A stretch of 64,000 nt of DNA, taken from the NCBI RefSeq assembly GCF_017168335.1, contig NZ_JABFAU010000007.1, positions 1 to 64,000 of the forward strand, written 5' to 3'. The notes under the pieces are model-generated. The model saw only the letters and a list, made by a program, of their open reading frames with translations. It did no database searches and was not told where the DNA came from. This stretch comes from Rhodococcus sp. KRD162. GTDB taxonomy: Bacteria; Actinomycetota; Actinomycetes; Mycobacteriales; Mycobacteriaceae. Positions 8,066 through 17,234 of the stretch are shown in pieces (the first letter of the stretch is position 1; every line of letters begins with the position of its first letter). Made by a program: the position numbers and the translations under genes.

Positions 8066-8398
8066 TCAGTAGTAGTCGTTGCCGTACGGGTCGCGTCGAT
8101 ACCCGCGACGTGGGCGGTCGGCGACTCCGCTCGCACCGCCGAGTGCGAACAACGGAAGCATGAACAGCATGACTGCTGTGACCGCAAGGATCGCGGCGAT
8201 GACGGTGGAGAACACAACGGCGATTACGACGAGGAACGCGACGCCGCCGACGATGCGCAGGATGTTTGCGATGAAGCCCTTCCATCCAGCGTCGGTCTCA
8301 CCGAGGTACTGCACGTACCAGATCAAGAATCCGGCACCGGCAACAGCGAGCAAGGGCAAGAGCCCAACGTCGTCGGTGAAGAGCGAGGAAAGTGTCAT
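8066..8398 (-). CDS. small membrane protein
   Basis: A 110-residue protein from ATG 8398 (MTLSSLFTDDVG). It has three predicted membrane segments: LLPLLAVAGAGFLIWYV; IVGGVAFLVVIAVVFSTVIA; and AVTAVMLFMLPLFALGG. A short basic/Tyr tail follows (RRGYRRDPYGNDYY). The start overlaps the stop of the upstream gene by ATGA, so the two membrane proteins are coupled. No family is recognised. Confidence 0.6.
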   Translation of the reverse strand: MTLSSLFTDDVGLLPLLAVAGAGFLIWYVQYLGETDAGWKGFIANILRIVGGVAFLVVIAVVFSTVIAAILAVTAVMLFMLPLFALGGASGVADRPRRGYRRDPYGNDYY

Positions 8399-8823
8399 CG
8401 GGTCGGTCCTTTCGTGTGAGGACTGCGGCACCCGATCGGTGTGGCGAGGGCGGTATCGATCAGCTCGGCGGCCTCGCGCAGTCCGAGACCGGGATGGTGT
8501 TCGCGCAACGTTTTGATCGCTGCGATGCGGTTCGGTGTCGACGCGATGGAGTGTGCAACGGCGTCATCGGAAACCTCGACTGGGCCGGTGCACTTCTCGG
8601 GGTCTTGTCGGTGGCGGGTTCGCCACTGATACACCGTCGTCGCCGCGTACACCACGACCGCGAGGATCCACACTGCCGCGATGCTGACGTTCCAGGCCGA
8701 GGGATCGTCGACTGCGTCGGTGACGGTGTCGCGCCCGAGGAATATCAGCAACACCATCATCAGTAGTTGCGCACCCCAAGGGCGTCGGGTGAGGACTCGT
8801 CGATACCAGCGAGGTTCGGGCAT
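8395..8823 (-). CDS. membrane protein with bL12-like C-terminal motif
   Basis: A 142-residue protein. Two membrane segments (GAQLLMMVLLIFLG and SIAAVWILAVVVYAATTVYQ) precede a soluble tail. Residues about 102-127 read AAIKTLREHHPGLGLREAAE, closely matching the ribosomal protein bL12 C-terminal helix-loop-helix (IKxvRExtGLGLKEAKdLv). In bL12 this surface recruits translation GTPases. Small actinobacterial membrane proteins carrying this motif exist, but I know of no tested function. It is coupled to the membrane protein at 8066-8398. Confidence 0.7.
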   Translation of the reverse strand: MPEPRWYRRVLTRRPWGAQLLMMVLLIFLGRDTVTDAVDDPSAWNVSIAAVWILAVVVYAATTVYQWRTRHRQDPEKCTGPVEVSDDAVAHSIASTPNRIAAIKTLREHHPGLGLREAAELIDTALATPIGCRSPHTKGPTR

Positions 8824-8847
8824 GGTGTCACCTGCTCTTGTGGTGGT

Positions 8848-9402
8848 CTAGAACAGGGTCGGTGGTGCTTGCGCGTCGAGGCTGTATCCGGCGAGGGCGG
8901 CGCGCAGTCGGTCGGCGTCGTATCCGTCGCGGAGTGCGTCGCGGACCGCCACGGCTCGTCCGTATCGTCCGCGTGGATCGCCGCCTGCGGGCGTCGGTCC
9001 GATGTGGCGTCCGGTAGCAACAGCGTGTGCAAGGTTCGTCGATTGGGTGCCGCGCTTGAGGTGACCGTCATCGACTCGCACGCACAAGGTTTCGTCGCAG
9101 TCGTGCTCGCCGACGATTCCGTCCCCGAGGTCGCTGTGCGCGAGCAGCAGCGCGAATCGGTGCGCAGACAATGTTCGTGGGGTGTCGCCGTCGGTGAAGG
9201 TGAAGCGGCCGTAGCCGTCGGGAAAGCTGACGGCCGATCGCCACAGCCAACACGTCGGAGTGATGACCACTTTCGTCCAGAAGCGTGCCACGGTCTTGGC
9301 GGTCAACGGTCCCTGCAACGGCCGCCACGATCGACGAACCGACATCTCCGGTTCGACGACGGTGTCCCCGCCGAACAGTGCCAGTTGCGTCGTCGCGGTC
9401 AC
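8848..9402 (-). CDS. HNH-like endonuclease with N-terminal clamp-type motif
   Basis: A 184-residue protein. The central part CWLWRSAVSFPDGYGRFTF, then SAHRFALLLAH, then EHDCDETLCVRVDDGHLKRG resembles HNH_3-type homing or plasmid nucleases ('CW.W.g...GYG.f......AHR.....g.....v.H.Cd...Cvnp.HL..gt...N'). Some HNH residues are shifted (V for N/P before DDGHL). Residues 6-10 are QLALF, matching a beta-sliding-clamp-binding pentapeptide (QLxLF). It is followed 2 bp upstream by the 272-residue gene in the same orientation. Confidence 0.7.
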   Translation of the reverse strand: MTATTQLALFGGDTVVEPEMSVRRSWRPLQGPLTAKTVARFWTKVVITPTCWLWRSAVSFPDGYGRFTFTDGDTPRTLSAHRFALLLAHSDLGDGIVGEHDCDETLCVRVDDGHLKRGTQSTNLAHAVATGRHIGPTPAGGDPRGRYGRAVAVRDALRDGYDADRLRAALAGYSLDAQAPPTLF

Positions 9403-9404
9403 GG

Positions 9405-10223
9405 TCAGCGTCCCGACACGTGGTGACTGTCGGCGAGGTGTCGACGCCGCGCGTTTTGCAGCACGACGAACGCAACGGAGGAGGCGTCGGCAAAGGTCGA
9501 TGTCGTATTCGATCCTCCGGCCGCGAGTTCGATCGTCGGGGCGTGGAAGTCGCGAAAACCCGCGTCGGGGACGGACGGTTGCGCAGGTTTCTCACGTCCG
9601 CCGATTCGGATCGCGGCTCGCTCGATGAACCCTCGGGTGTCGCGGAAGGAGATCGCGGGCAGCCACATTCGGGAGTGCTGCACCGCCGACGCGTAGGCGA
9701 GGTCGGCGTTGATCTGCACCGTTCCCAGGTGTGCCGAGTGCAATGGAGACAGCACCGACGGTGTAACACCGAGTCGGTGCCCGAGGCCGGTGCCGAACAA
9801 GTCGGTTGCGGTCTCGACACCGATCTTGTCCGACACGCGGATGCGTGCGTTGTCGGTGTAGACCGCGTACGTCCCGTGACTGTCGAAATCGGGCTCGAGC
9901 CACACCAGCGCCGCGCTGCGTTGCACGACCGACGCGGGTTCGATGATCGCCGCGCCGGTCGCGGCGGCGACACGTGCTACGAGGTGCGGGTGCAGCAGTG
10001 CGACCCAGTCGGCGGCGTACTGACGGTCCGGGCCGAGGGTGAACTCGGCGTCCAGGCGTGCTGCGGTGTGCACGCGTACTCGTCCGGTGTCGTCGACATG
10101 GATATGCGGAACGGTGCCGTCGCTGCTCCAGGCGAGCACGTTCGGATCCGTGTCCGGTGTGTGGGGAGCGGGGTACCCGGCGTCGGTCAATGCCGCCACC
10201 AGTTCGCCGGTGTAGACGCTCAT
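9405..10223 (-). CDS. hypothetical plasmid protein, 272 aa
   Basis: Starts MSVYTGELVAALTDAGYPAP and has no membrane segments. It has mixed alpha/beta composition with many isolated histidines and aspartates in the first 60 residues (HIHVDDTGRVRVHTAARLDA). The C-terminal 40 residues look disordered. Its stop lies 2 bp before the HNH-like gene, so the pair is probably co-transcribed. I recognise no family and infer no function. Confidence 0.55.
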   Translation of the reverse strand: MSVYTGELVAALTDAGYPAPHTPDTDPNVLAWSSDGTVPHIHVDDTGRVRVHTAARLDAEFTLGPDRQYAADWVALLHPHLVARVAAATGAAIIEPASVVQRSAALVWLEPDFDSHGTYAVYTDNARIRVSDKIGVETATDLFGTGLGHRLGVTPSVLSPLHSAHLGTVQINADLAYASAVQHSRMWLPAISFRDTRGFIERAAIRIGGREKPAQPSVPDAGFRDFHAPTIELAAGGSNTTSTFADASSVAFVVLQNARRRHLADSHHVSGR

Positions 10224-10273
10224 CTGTGTTCTCCGTTCGTGTCGTCGGCAGGTGCCGCGACGGTGTCCGGCGA

Positions 10274-10585
10274 CTAGCCGGCCACGCCGTTGTCGGAGTC
10301 ATCCGACGAGTCGGCGTCGGCGAGTAGTGCCAAAAGTTTGCGTGCTTCCCCGGTCGTGATCTGGGTCAGTGTCGCGGCGGCGGCGAGTGTTCCTTCGCGG
10401 GCGCGGATGTCGTCGAGCGCCCGGGCCATCGCCAGTTTCGCTGCGTCGATCTGCTCGGCGGCGGTGAAGAACGCCGTCAACGACGCCATGTTCGCCGCGT
10501 CCCGGCGCTGACGGTCTGCGAGCACTTTCTGCTGCGCCGCACGCGCCCGAGCACGCGCAGTCATCCGAGCCTGTGTCGACGCCAT
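10274..10585 (-). CDS. small helical protein divergent from the relaxase
   Basis: A 103-residue protein from ATG 10585 (MASTQARMTARARARAAQQK). The strongly basic N-terminal helix and long Ala-rich helical body (FFTAAEQIDAAKLAMARALD) suggest a coiled coil. The acidic tail is DADSSDDSDN. It is encoded back to back with the relaxase gene, a common position for a relaxosome accessory DNA-binding protein, but no ribbon-helix-helix or other DNA-binding fold is evident. An upstream in-frame ATG at 10597 is possible. Confidence 0.5.
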   Translation of the reverse strand: MASTQARMTARARARAAQQKVLADRQRRDAANMASLTAFFTAAEQIDAAKLAMARALDDIRAREGTLAAAATLTQITTGEARKLLALLADADSSDDSDNGVAG

Positions 10586-10773
10586 GCGGCCAACCATAGC
10601 CCCAGAGACCGTCAAACACAGAGATCCTGACACAACCTCCCGCCACATCACCGATCCACCACCACCGAAACCCCAGTTCACCAACCCAATCCCATCCACC
10701 AGAAATTACCGATCCAAAGCCAAGGCCAACCCACACACCTCATGCACTACGGAGCTAGATGCGTTTCCGCTGG

Positions 10774-10790
10774 TACAGTCCGCGTTTGTG
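10774..10790 (+). promoter_or_regulatory. leaderless promoter of the relaxase gene
   Basis: TACAGT (10774-10779) is followed after 8 nt by GTG (10788) and directly by ATG (10791). No Shine-Dalgarno is present. Spacing of a TANNNT -10 about 7 nt from the start codon is the usual mark of leaderless mRNAs in mycobacteria and relatives. Confidence 0.5.
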
Positions 10791-13700
10791 ATGGGTCTGC
10801 ACAAGCTGACCGCTGGGGATGGGTACGAGTACCTGACCCGGCAGGTCGCGGCTGCCGATTCCACCGAGCGTGGGGCCTCCTCTCTGGCCGATTACTACTC
10901 CGAAAAAGGCGAGTCACCCGGCCGCTGGGCCGGGGCCGGGTTGGCCGAATTGGGGTCGGTCGCAGCGGGCCAGCAGGTCTCCGAAGCGCAGATGAAGGCC
11001 CTGTTCGGTGAAGGTCTGCACCCGAACGCGGACCTGATGTTCGAGCTGGCGCTCGCGCAAGGGGCGTCTCAGGCCGACGCCGCCCGGTCGGCGAAACTGG
11101 GCCGGGCGTTCAAGATCGACTCCGGAGCGACCGCGTATCGGGTGGCGTGCGCGGAGGCGTTCGTGGCGCACAATCTCGCACGCGGGCAGAAGTGGAACGC
11201 GGCGATCGACGACGCCGACCGTGCGCGGATCCGCACCGATGTCGGATCGAAGATGTTCGCAAAGGAGTACGGCCGCGCGCCGGCGGACGAACGGGAACTG
11301 TCGGGCTGGGTGGCGAAGGTCGGCCGGCAGAAGACCACCGCTGTAGCTGGGTTCGACTTGACGTTCACACCGGTGAAATCGGTGTCGGCATTGTGGGCGG
11401 TCGCCCCGCGTGAGGTCTCGGAACAGATCGAAGCTGCACACGAGTCCGCGATCGCCGCCGCGGTGACGTACCTCGAGAAGCACGCGTGCTTCACCCGCGT
11501 CGGTACCGGGGGAGTGGCGCAAGTCGACGGCAACGGTTTGATTGCCGCACAGTTCACCCACCGCGATTCGCGCGCGGGTGATCCGAACCTGCACACCCAC
11601 GTCGCGATCAGCAACAAGGTCGCCGCCACGATGCCCGACGGCACCACCAAGTGGCTCGCACTCGACGGGGCCGCGTTGTACCGCAACAACGTTTCCGCCT
11701 CCGAGGTCTACAACACCGTCCTCGAAGCGCAGTTGCGTGAACGCATCGGCGTTCGGTTCACCGAGCGAGCGTCGACCGATCGCAGCAAACGTCCGGTCCG
11801 CGAGATCGACGGCATGGACGAACGTCTCGCCGAGCGGTGGTCCTCGCGCAGCGCCGTGATCAAACTCCGCACCGCCGAACTCGCGCGCGCCTTTCAGGCC
11901 GATCACGGACGTGAACCGACCGCCATCGAAGCGATCTCCCTAGCCCAGCAAGCGACGTTGGAAACCCGTGCCGCCAAACACGAACCGGTCTCGCACGCCG
12001 ACCAACGCAGCGGTTGGCGAGCCGAAGCGATCGAGATCCTCGGCTCACAGAAGGCGTTGTCGGAACTGGTCTCCTCGATCACCGCGCACACCGCCGCCGA
12101 AGCGACGATGGACTTCGATCACGCCTGGGTGCGCGAGACCGCCGAACGTTCACTCGACATCGTCTCGCGGAAGCGATCACGGTTCCTGCGGCACAACATT
12201 CGCGCCGAAGTCGTGCGGCAAGTACGCACTTTCGACCCACCGGCCGGGCGCATCGACGCACTCGTCGACACGGTCACCGACCTCGCGTGTGGGGAGGAGT
12301 TGTCGATCGACCTCTCCGGTGCCGCCGACGCCGACCCCGCTGCCGATATCGCCCCGGATGTGATGCGCCGACGCGACGGTGCCGATGTGCACACCCGCCA
12401 CGAATCGCAGTTGCTCACCACCGCAGCAGTACTCGATGCCGAAGCGCGCATCGTCGCCCTCGCCGGACGCACCGACGGTATTGCGATCGACGACAAGCAT
12501 GTCGAGATTGCGTTGCTCGAATCAGCAGCGAACGGTCTCGACCTCAACGCCGGGCAGCGGTCGCTGGTGCGTGCGATGGCGACCTCGGGAGCGAAAGTGC
12601 AGCTCGCACTCGCACCCGCAGGCACCGGCAAGACCGCGTCGATGAAAGCACTGACGACCGCGTGGCAGAACGCCGCTGGCCGCGTCGTCGGGTTCGCGCC
12701 GACCGCTGCTGCCGCCGCAGTCTTGCGTCAAGATATCTTGACGACTACCGATACGTTGGCGAAGTTCGTCGACATCACCCAACGCTTGCGCGAGGGCCGG
12801 TCGGTGAAAGTTCCGCAGTGGTACACCGACATCGGCGAGGACACTCTCGTCATCGTCGACGAAGCGGGCATGACCGGAACACTCGATCTCGACGAAGCAA
12901 TCACTGCACTTGTCGAGCGCGGTGCAACGGTGCGGTTGATCGGTGACGATCAACAGCTCGCCTCCGTTGCCTCCGGTGGTGTGCTGCGCGATATTCACGA
13001 CCGCATCGGTGCGTTGTCGCTCTCGCAGGTCGTCCGGTTCCGCGACAGTGCCGAGGGTGCCGCGTCGCTGGCGTTGCGTGACGGCGACGAGGCCGCGATC
13101 GGGTTCTACATCGACCACGGACGGGTCCATGTCGGATCAATTGCGACGGTCACCGACGACGCCTACACCGCGTGGGCGGCCGATCATGCGGCCGGCAAGG
13201 ACGCGCTCATGCTCGCCCCGACCCGCGAGCTCGTCGCCGAACTCAACACCCGCGCCCGCACCGACCGCCTCGCCGCCACCGGCAAGCGAGTCGGCCGGGA
13301 AGCCGTCCTCGCCGACGGGCTCATGGCCAGCGCCGGGGACACCGTCCGCACCCGCTCAAACGACCGCCGCAACCCGCTCTCGCAGACCGACTGGGTTCGC
13401 AACGGTGACCGCTGGATCGTCGAGAAAGTCGGACGGGACGGCTCGCTACAGGTCCGGCATATCGAACTTGGACGCAGCGTCACCCTCGACGCCGACTACG
13501 TCCAGTCGGCCACCGAACTCGGCTACGCCGGAACGGTGCACTCCGCACAGGGCTCGACCGCCGATACCTGCCACGTCGTGGCCACCGGCGACGAGACCCG
13601 TCAGCTCGCCTACGTCGGGCTCACGCGCGGCAAGCAGGCCAACCACCTGTACTTGGCGACCGCGTCGGACGGTGACCTGCACACCGCGATGACCGAACGC

Positions 13701-16700
13701 GGAATGCTTCCCCCGACCGCTGTCGACGACCTCCGCGAGATTCTGCGGCGCGACGGCGCACAGGTCTCAGCGCACTCGACCCTCGCCGAAGCCGACGATC
13801 CGCACCTCAATCTCTCGCCGGCCGCGCGGGCCTACGACTACTCGGTGGCCACCGGCTCCGAAGTGCACCTCGGCCCGGAGGTCATGGCCGCGATCGACGT
13901 CGCCGCCGAACAAGAAGCACCGGGTCTGACCGACGAGCCCGCATGGCCGACCCTGCGCGGACACTTGGCGATCCTCGGTGCACACGGCCGCGATCCCGTC
14001 GAGGCGTTACGCAGTGCTGTCCGCTCGCGCGAACTCGATACCGCCCTCGACAGGGCCGCAGTTCTCGACTGGCGTCTGGACCCCAGCGGCACGCATTCCT
14101 CCGCCACCGGGCCGCTGCCGTGGCTACCCGCCATCCCGACAGCAGTACACGATCTGCCCGAGTGGGGTGCCTACCTCGACGCCCGCCAGGAATTGGTGAC
14201 GGCGCACTGCGCACGCATCGCAGCCGACGTCGCCACGTGGACACCGACCACTGCACCGGTGTGGGCGCGCCCGCTGCTCACCGACGAACCTGACCTCGAA
14301 CTGCTCACCGATCTCGCGGTGTTCCGCGCTGCGCACGATGTGGACCCGGCCGACCGGCGCCCGACCGGACCGGAGCAGCTCGCCGCCGCGTCGGTGAAAG
14401 CGCAACGCAGTCTCGACCGCCGCGCCGCCGAGGTGATCGAGACCGGAAATGATGCCGTCTCCCGGTGGCGTCCGTTCGTCGACGAACTCGACCCCCACAT
14501 CGCCCGCGATCCGTACTTCCCGATCCTCGCCGACCGACTCTCGGCCGCCGCCCGCGCGGGAATCGAGGTTCACACCCTCGTTCGCGACTCGCTCGCCACC
14601 TCGCCGCTGCCGGACGAGCTCCCGGCTGCCGCACTGTGGTGGCGTCTCTCCGGTGAACTCTCCGCCGCCGCGCTCGATGCCGACACCGACGGCACGGTCC
14701 TCGAACCATCCTGGGCACCGGTGCTGACCGAACTGCTCGGCTACACCGCCGCCGTCCGCGTGATGTCGGATCCGGCGTGGCCCTCGCTCGTGGCGACCGT
14801 CGACGCCGCCGACCCGACCCTGTGGACACCGGGGCAGTTGCTCGGAACCGCGTACGAGTTCCTGCACGGTGGCATCGACCCGGTCGATCACGGTGTCACC
14901 TTCCCCGCCCACGAACTCGCCACCGCCCTGACGTGGCGGGCCGAGATGCTGGTGCGCGAGAACCACCTCGCCCGCACCTACACCCCACTCACCGTCGAAC
15001 CACTGTCGGTCGAGGACGAAGAAGCCGTTCCCGTCGCCGACGAGGCGGTCGCCGACACGATCGGCGGTGAGCTGCCCGACGAGTTCGTCATCCCGGCACC
15101 ACTACCCACCCAGGCTGCTGCGACCGACACCGTCGTCGACGGTTCGACCCCATCGGTTCCGGTCGACGCCGACGCCGACTACCTCGCCTCCCTCGACGCA
15201 CTCGACGCCCCCGTCGACTACGACCAGCCGCCACCACCGGAATACGACAGCGGCTACGACCAACCGCCACCGGAGTACGACGGCGAGTACACCGGAATCG
15301 ACCACGAGGCCGGCGCACCACCACTCGACATCGAGGACGCCGCGGTCGAGGCCGGCACCGACAACGCCGACGCCGAAGCCGACGTGTGGGAGGCGCTGCG
15401 CTCGTACGTCGAGGTGATCGAGCTGCCGTACCCGACGGTCACCACCGACGAACGAGTGCGCCTGCTCACCGCCGATCTCGACGACGCGAAAGTCAGGTAC
15501 CGGGAGCTGCGTGGTCGGATTTCCGACGGCACGAGCCCCTCACAGTTTCATGCCCGTACGATGCTCGCCGAGCTGCAGGAGCGAGCCGACCGGCAACGTC
15601 CCGCCCGCATCGCGATGCTCGACACCCGCCAGGAGTGGACCGACCGCGAGTTCGAGGCCGAAGCGCTCTGGCATCACATCGACACCGTCATCCGGCCCGC
15701 TGTCGTCGCCGACGTCGCGGCCGCCGGGGACGACGACGATGCACGTGCCCTCGCTCAGCGCGGTCTGGACTGGGAGATCTGGCGTGCCGGGTTCGTCGAC
15801 GACACCGCGGCCGCCGCTCGCGCGTGTGCACACGAGGCAGCGGCGGAGTACGAGCGCGTCACCGCTGCCGATGGGGGAGAAGTCACCGCTGTCGACGTCA
15901 CCACTGCACGTCTGGCGGCCGAGAGCATCGATCTCGGCACCCTCGCCGCGCTCAAGGCCGATGTCGACCGCACCGAAGCGATGCTGTGGCGGGCCGAACA
16001 GGCAGCGAAGCGCGCGGCGATGACCGACACCCCGACCCCAACGCGTCTTTCGTTGGAGTCGACCGTCGAGGTCGTCGACGCACCAGAAGCCGACACAGTC
16101 GAACAACTCGAGCACGATACGACGGTCCCGACAGAGCTGTCGGCGGAGGCCACCACCGAGCCCGTACCCGAGCCGCAGCCGGTGCTCTCACCGGCCGATG
16201 CCGCTCTGCTCGCCAAGATGGAGCAGGACCCGATCCGGCTCGTCCCGGACGCCGAGCTGGCCGCGTTCGTCGACCGCGCCGGACGCGACCGCACCGAACC
16301 GACCGTCGTCGCCGACACCGAGAAGCTGTATGCCCGACTCGACGAGCAAGCCGCCGCGATCGCAGCCGCCCGCGAACTCGCCGCAGAACTACGCCGGATC
16401 ACCGCGCAGCACGAGGCTGCACGCAGCGAACACACGACACTCACCGAGCAACTGACGACCGCGAAGCGACGCGACCGCAAAACACTCGAACCGGCCGTGG
16501 ACGATGCACGCTTACGCCAAGAACGCCTCGCCCGCCAGGCCCGCAACACCCAACGCGCCGCCCGCGACGCCGCCGGCCGGGTGGGTGCCGGGGCGAGCGA
16601 GTGGGCGGCCATTGTTCAGCGCGCATCCGATCTCCACCAACGCGTAGGCGACTTCGCTGCCGCTGAGTTGTTCGATACTGCTGTCCTGGAGCAGGGTCGT

Positions 16701-16988
16701 CGCCGTAGAACGATGTGGGTCGGTGGGAGACAAGCAGACGCTGAACGCCGTGTTCGTGCAGCGGCAGATGCTGCACAACGCCTTGATGCTCCGGCCATCT
16801 CCGGAATCACGGACCGTGAGAGCGATGTTGGGACGCCACCTGTGGATCTCGATCAACGTCCCCGCGCACTGGTGTCTCCGCCTGGCAGAGTCAGGCCGGG
16901 TACGAGTTCCGACCGTGGTGATGGGCTTGGACCGCTCGACGCGGGGATAGAACGAAATCAAAACCATGACCTCGATCGGGGCCTGTAA
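10791..16988 (+). CDS. traA: MobF-family relaxase-helicase (TraA/TrwC type)
   Basis: A conjugative relaxase of 2065 residues (GTG 10788 may be the true start). The N-terminal TrwC domain has catalytic tyrosines in DGYEYLTRQVAA (about 10-20) and the metal-binding histidines in HRDSRAGDPNLHTHV (about 256-270). It nicks oriT and stays bound to the 5' end. A RecD/TraI-type helicase follows: Walker A APAGTGKT (about 610), VDEAGM (about 690), GDDQQLASV, and motif VI YVGLTRGK (about 941). The rest is a long actinobacterial extension with a repeated YDQPPPPEYDSGYDQPPPEY stretch near 1480 and coiled coil near the end. No T4SS genes are adjacent. An 18-bp palindrome lies within the helicase region. Confidence 0.95.
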   Translation: MGLHKLTAGDGYEYLTRQVAAADSTERGASSLADYYSEKGESPGRWAGAGLAELGSVAAGQQVSEAQMKALFGEGLHPNADLMFELALAQGASQADAARSAKLGRAFKIDSGATAYRVACAEAFVAHNLARGQKWNAAIDDADRARIRTDVGSKMFAKEYGRAPADERELSGWVAKVGRQKTTAVAGFDLTFTPVKSVSALWAVAPREVSEQIEAAHESAIAAAVTYLEKHACFTRVGTGGVAQVDGNGLIAAQFTHRDSRAGDPNLHTHVAISNKVAATMPDGTTKWLALDGAALYRNNVSASEVYNTVLEAQLRERIGVRFTERASTDRSKRPVREIDGMDERLAERWSSRSAVIKLRTAELARAFQADHGREPTAIEAISLAQQATLETRAAKHEPVSHADQRSGWRAEAIEILGSQKALSELVSSITAHTAAEATMDFDHAWVRETAERSLDIVSRKRSRFLRHNIRAEVVRQVRTFDPPAGRIDALVDTVTDLACGEELSIDLSGAADADPAADIAPDVMRRRDGADVHTRHESQLLTTAAVLDAEARIVALAGRTDGIAIDDKHVEIALLESAANGLDLNAGQRSLVRAMATSGAKVQLALAPAGTGKTASMKALTTAWQNAAGRVVGFAPTAAAAAVLRQDILTTTDTLAKFVDITQRLREGRSVKVPQWYTDIGEDTLVIVDEAGMTGTLDLDEAITALVERGATVRLIGDDQQLASVASGGVLRDIHDRIGALSLSQVVRFRDSAEGAASLALRDGDEAAIGFYIDHGRVHVGSIATVTDDAYTAWAADHAAGKDALMLAPTRELVAELNTRARTDRLAATGKRVGREAVLADGLMASAGDTVRTRSNDRRNPLSQTDWVRNGDRWIVEKVGRDGSLQVRHIELGRSVTLDADYVQSATELGYAGTVHSAQGSTADTCHVVATGDETRQLAYVGLTRGKQANHLYLATASDGDLHTAMTERGMLPPTAVDDLREILRRDGAQVSAHSTLAEADDPHLNLSPAARAYDYSVATGSEVHLGPEVMAAIDVAAEQEAPGLTDEPAWPTLRGHLAILGAHGRDPVEALRSAVRSRELDTALDRAAVLDWRLDPSGTHSSATGPLPWLPAIPTAVHDLPEWGAYLDARQELVTAHCARIAADVATWTPTTAPVWARPLLTDEPDLELLTDLAVFRAAHDVDPADRRPTGPEQLAAASVKAQRSLDRRAAEVIETGNDAVSRWRPFVDELDPHIARDPYFPILADRLSAAARAGIEVHTLVRDSLATSPLPDELPAAALWWRLSGELSAAALDADTDGTVLEPSWAPVLTELLGYTAAVRVMSDPAWPSLVATVDAADPTLWTPGQLLGTAYEFLHGGIDPVDHGVTFPAHELATALTWRAEMLVRENHLARTYTPLTVEPLSVEDEEAVPVADEAVADTIGGELPDEFVIPAPLPTQAAATDTVVDGSTPSVPVDADADYLASLDALDAPVDYDQPPPPEYDSGYDQPPPEYDGEYTGIDHEAGAPPLDIEDAAVEAGTDNADAEADVWEALRSYVEVIELPYPTVTTDERVRLLTADLDDAKVRYRELRGRISDGTSPSQFHARTMLAELQERADRQRPARIAMLDTRQEWTDREFEAEALWHHIDTVIRPAVVADVAAAGDDDDARALAQRGLDWEIWRAGFVDDTAAAARACAHEAAAEYERVTAADGGEVTAVDVTTARLAAESIDLGTLAALKADVDRTEAMLWRAEQAAKRAAMTDTPTPTRLSLESTVEVVDAPEADTVEQLEHDTTVPTELSAEATTEPVPEPQPVLSPADAALLAKMEQDPIRLVPDAELAAFVDRAGRDRTEPTVVADTEKLYARLDEQAAAIAAARELAAELRRITAQHEAARSEHTTLTEQLTTAKRRDRKTLEPAVDDARLRQERLARQARNTQRAARDAAGRVGAGASEWAAIVQRASDLHQRVGDFAAAELFDTAVLEQGRRRRTMWVGGRQADAERRVRAAADAAQRLDAPAISGITDRESDVGTPPVDLDQRPRALVSPPGRVRPGTSSDRGDGLGPLDAGIERNQNHDLDRGL
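12726..12743. repeat. palindrome CGTCAAGATATCTTGACG inside the relaxase gene
   Basis: A perfect 18-bp palindrome lies within the helicase coding region. The identical core is the centre of the 48-bp palindrome at 17146-17193, and a one-base variant centres the one at 19266-19303. Confidence 0.7.
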
Positions 16989-17145
16989 GCGTCGCGGTTG
17001 GATCCGCTCCCGATCGGCGGACACCGACGTCTTGAGGCTCGATGGCAGTGGCCAAGCGCGCCTCAGCGTATCGAATAGGAAGCCCGTCCGACTGCTCCAC
17101 CGAGTGTCAGAAGAACGCCCGTAGGTTCTTGTGTTGACGTCGGAC

Positions 17146-17193
17146 CCATGCAATACGGTCCGTCAAGATATCTTGACGGACCGTATTGCATGG
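17146..17193. terminator. 48-bp perfect palindrome between convergent genes
   Basis: Each arm is 24 bp (CCATGCAATACGGTCCGTCA then AGAT, 17146-17169) with no spacer. The palindrome lies between the relaxase stop (16988) and the cutinase-like stop (17235). It could act as a bidirectional terminator, though a zero-spacer palindrome is unusual and there is no T tract. The core is CGTCAAGATATCTTGACG. Confidence 0.65.
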
Positions 17194-17234
17194 TGTGATG
17201 GAATGACTATGTCCCCAGTTGGGCATCCGTAACT

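Noticed and set aside
17146-17193. Origin of transfer at the 48-bp palindrome
   Set aside because: MobF oriT sites usually lie upstream of the relaxase gene with asymmetric nic sequences. This site is downstream and perfectly symmetric, so I did not call it oriT. No oriT could be identified confidently in the window.
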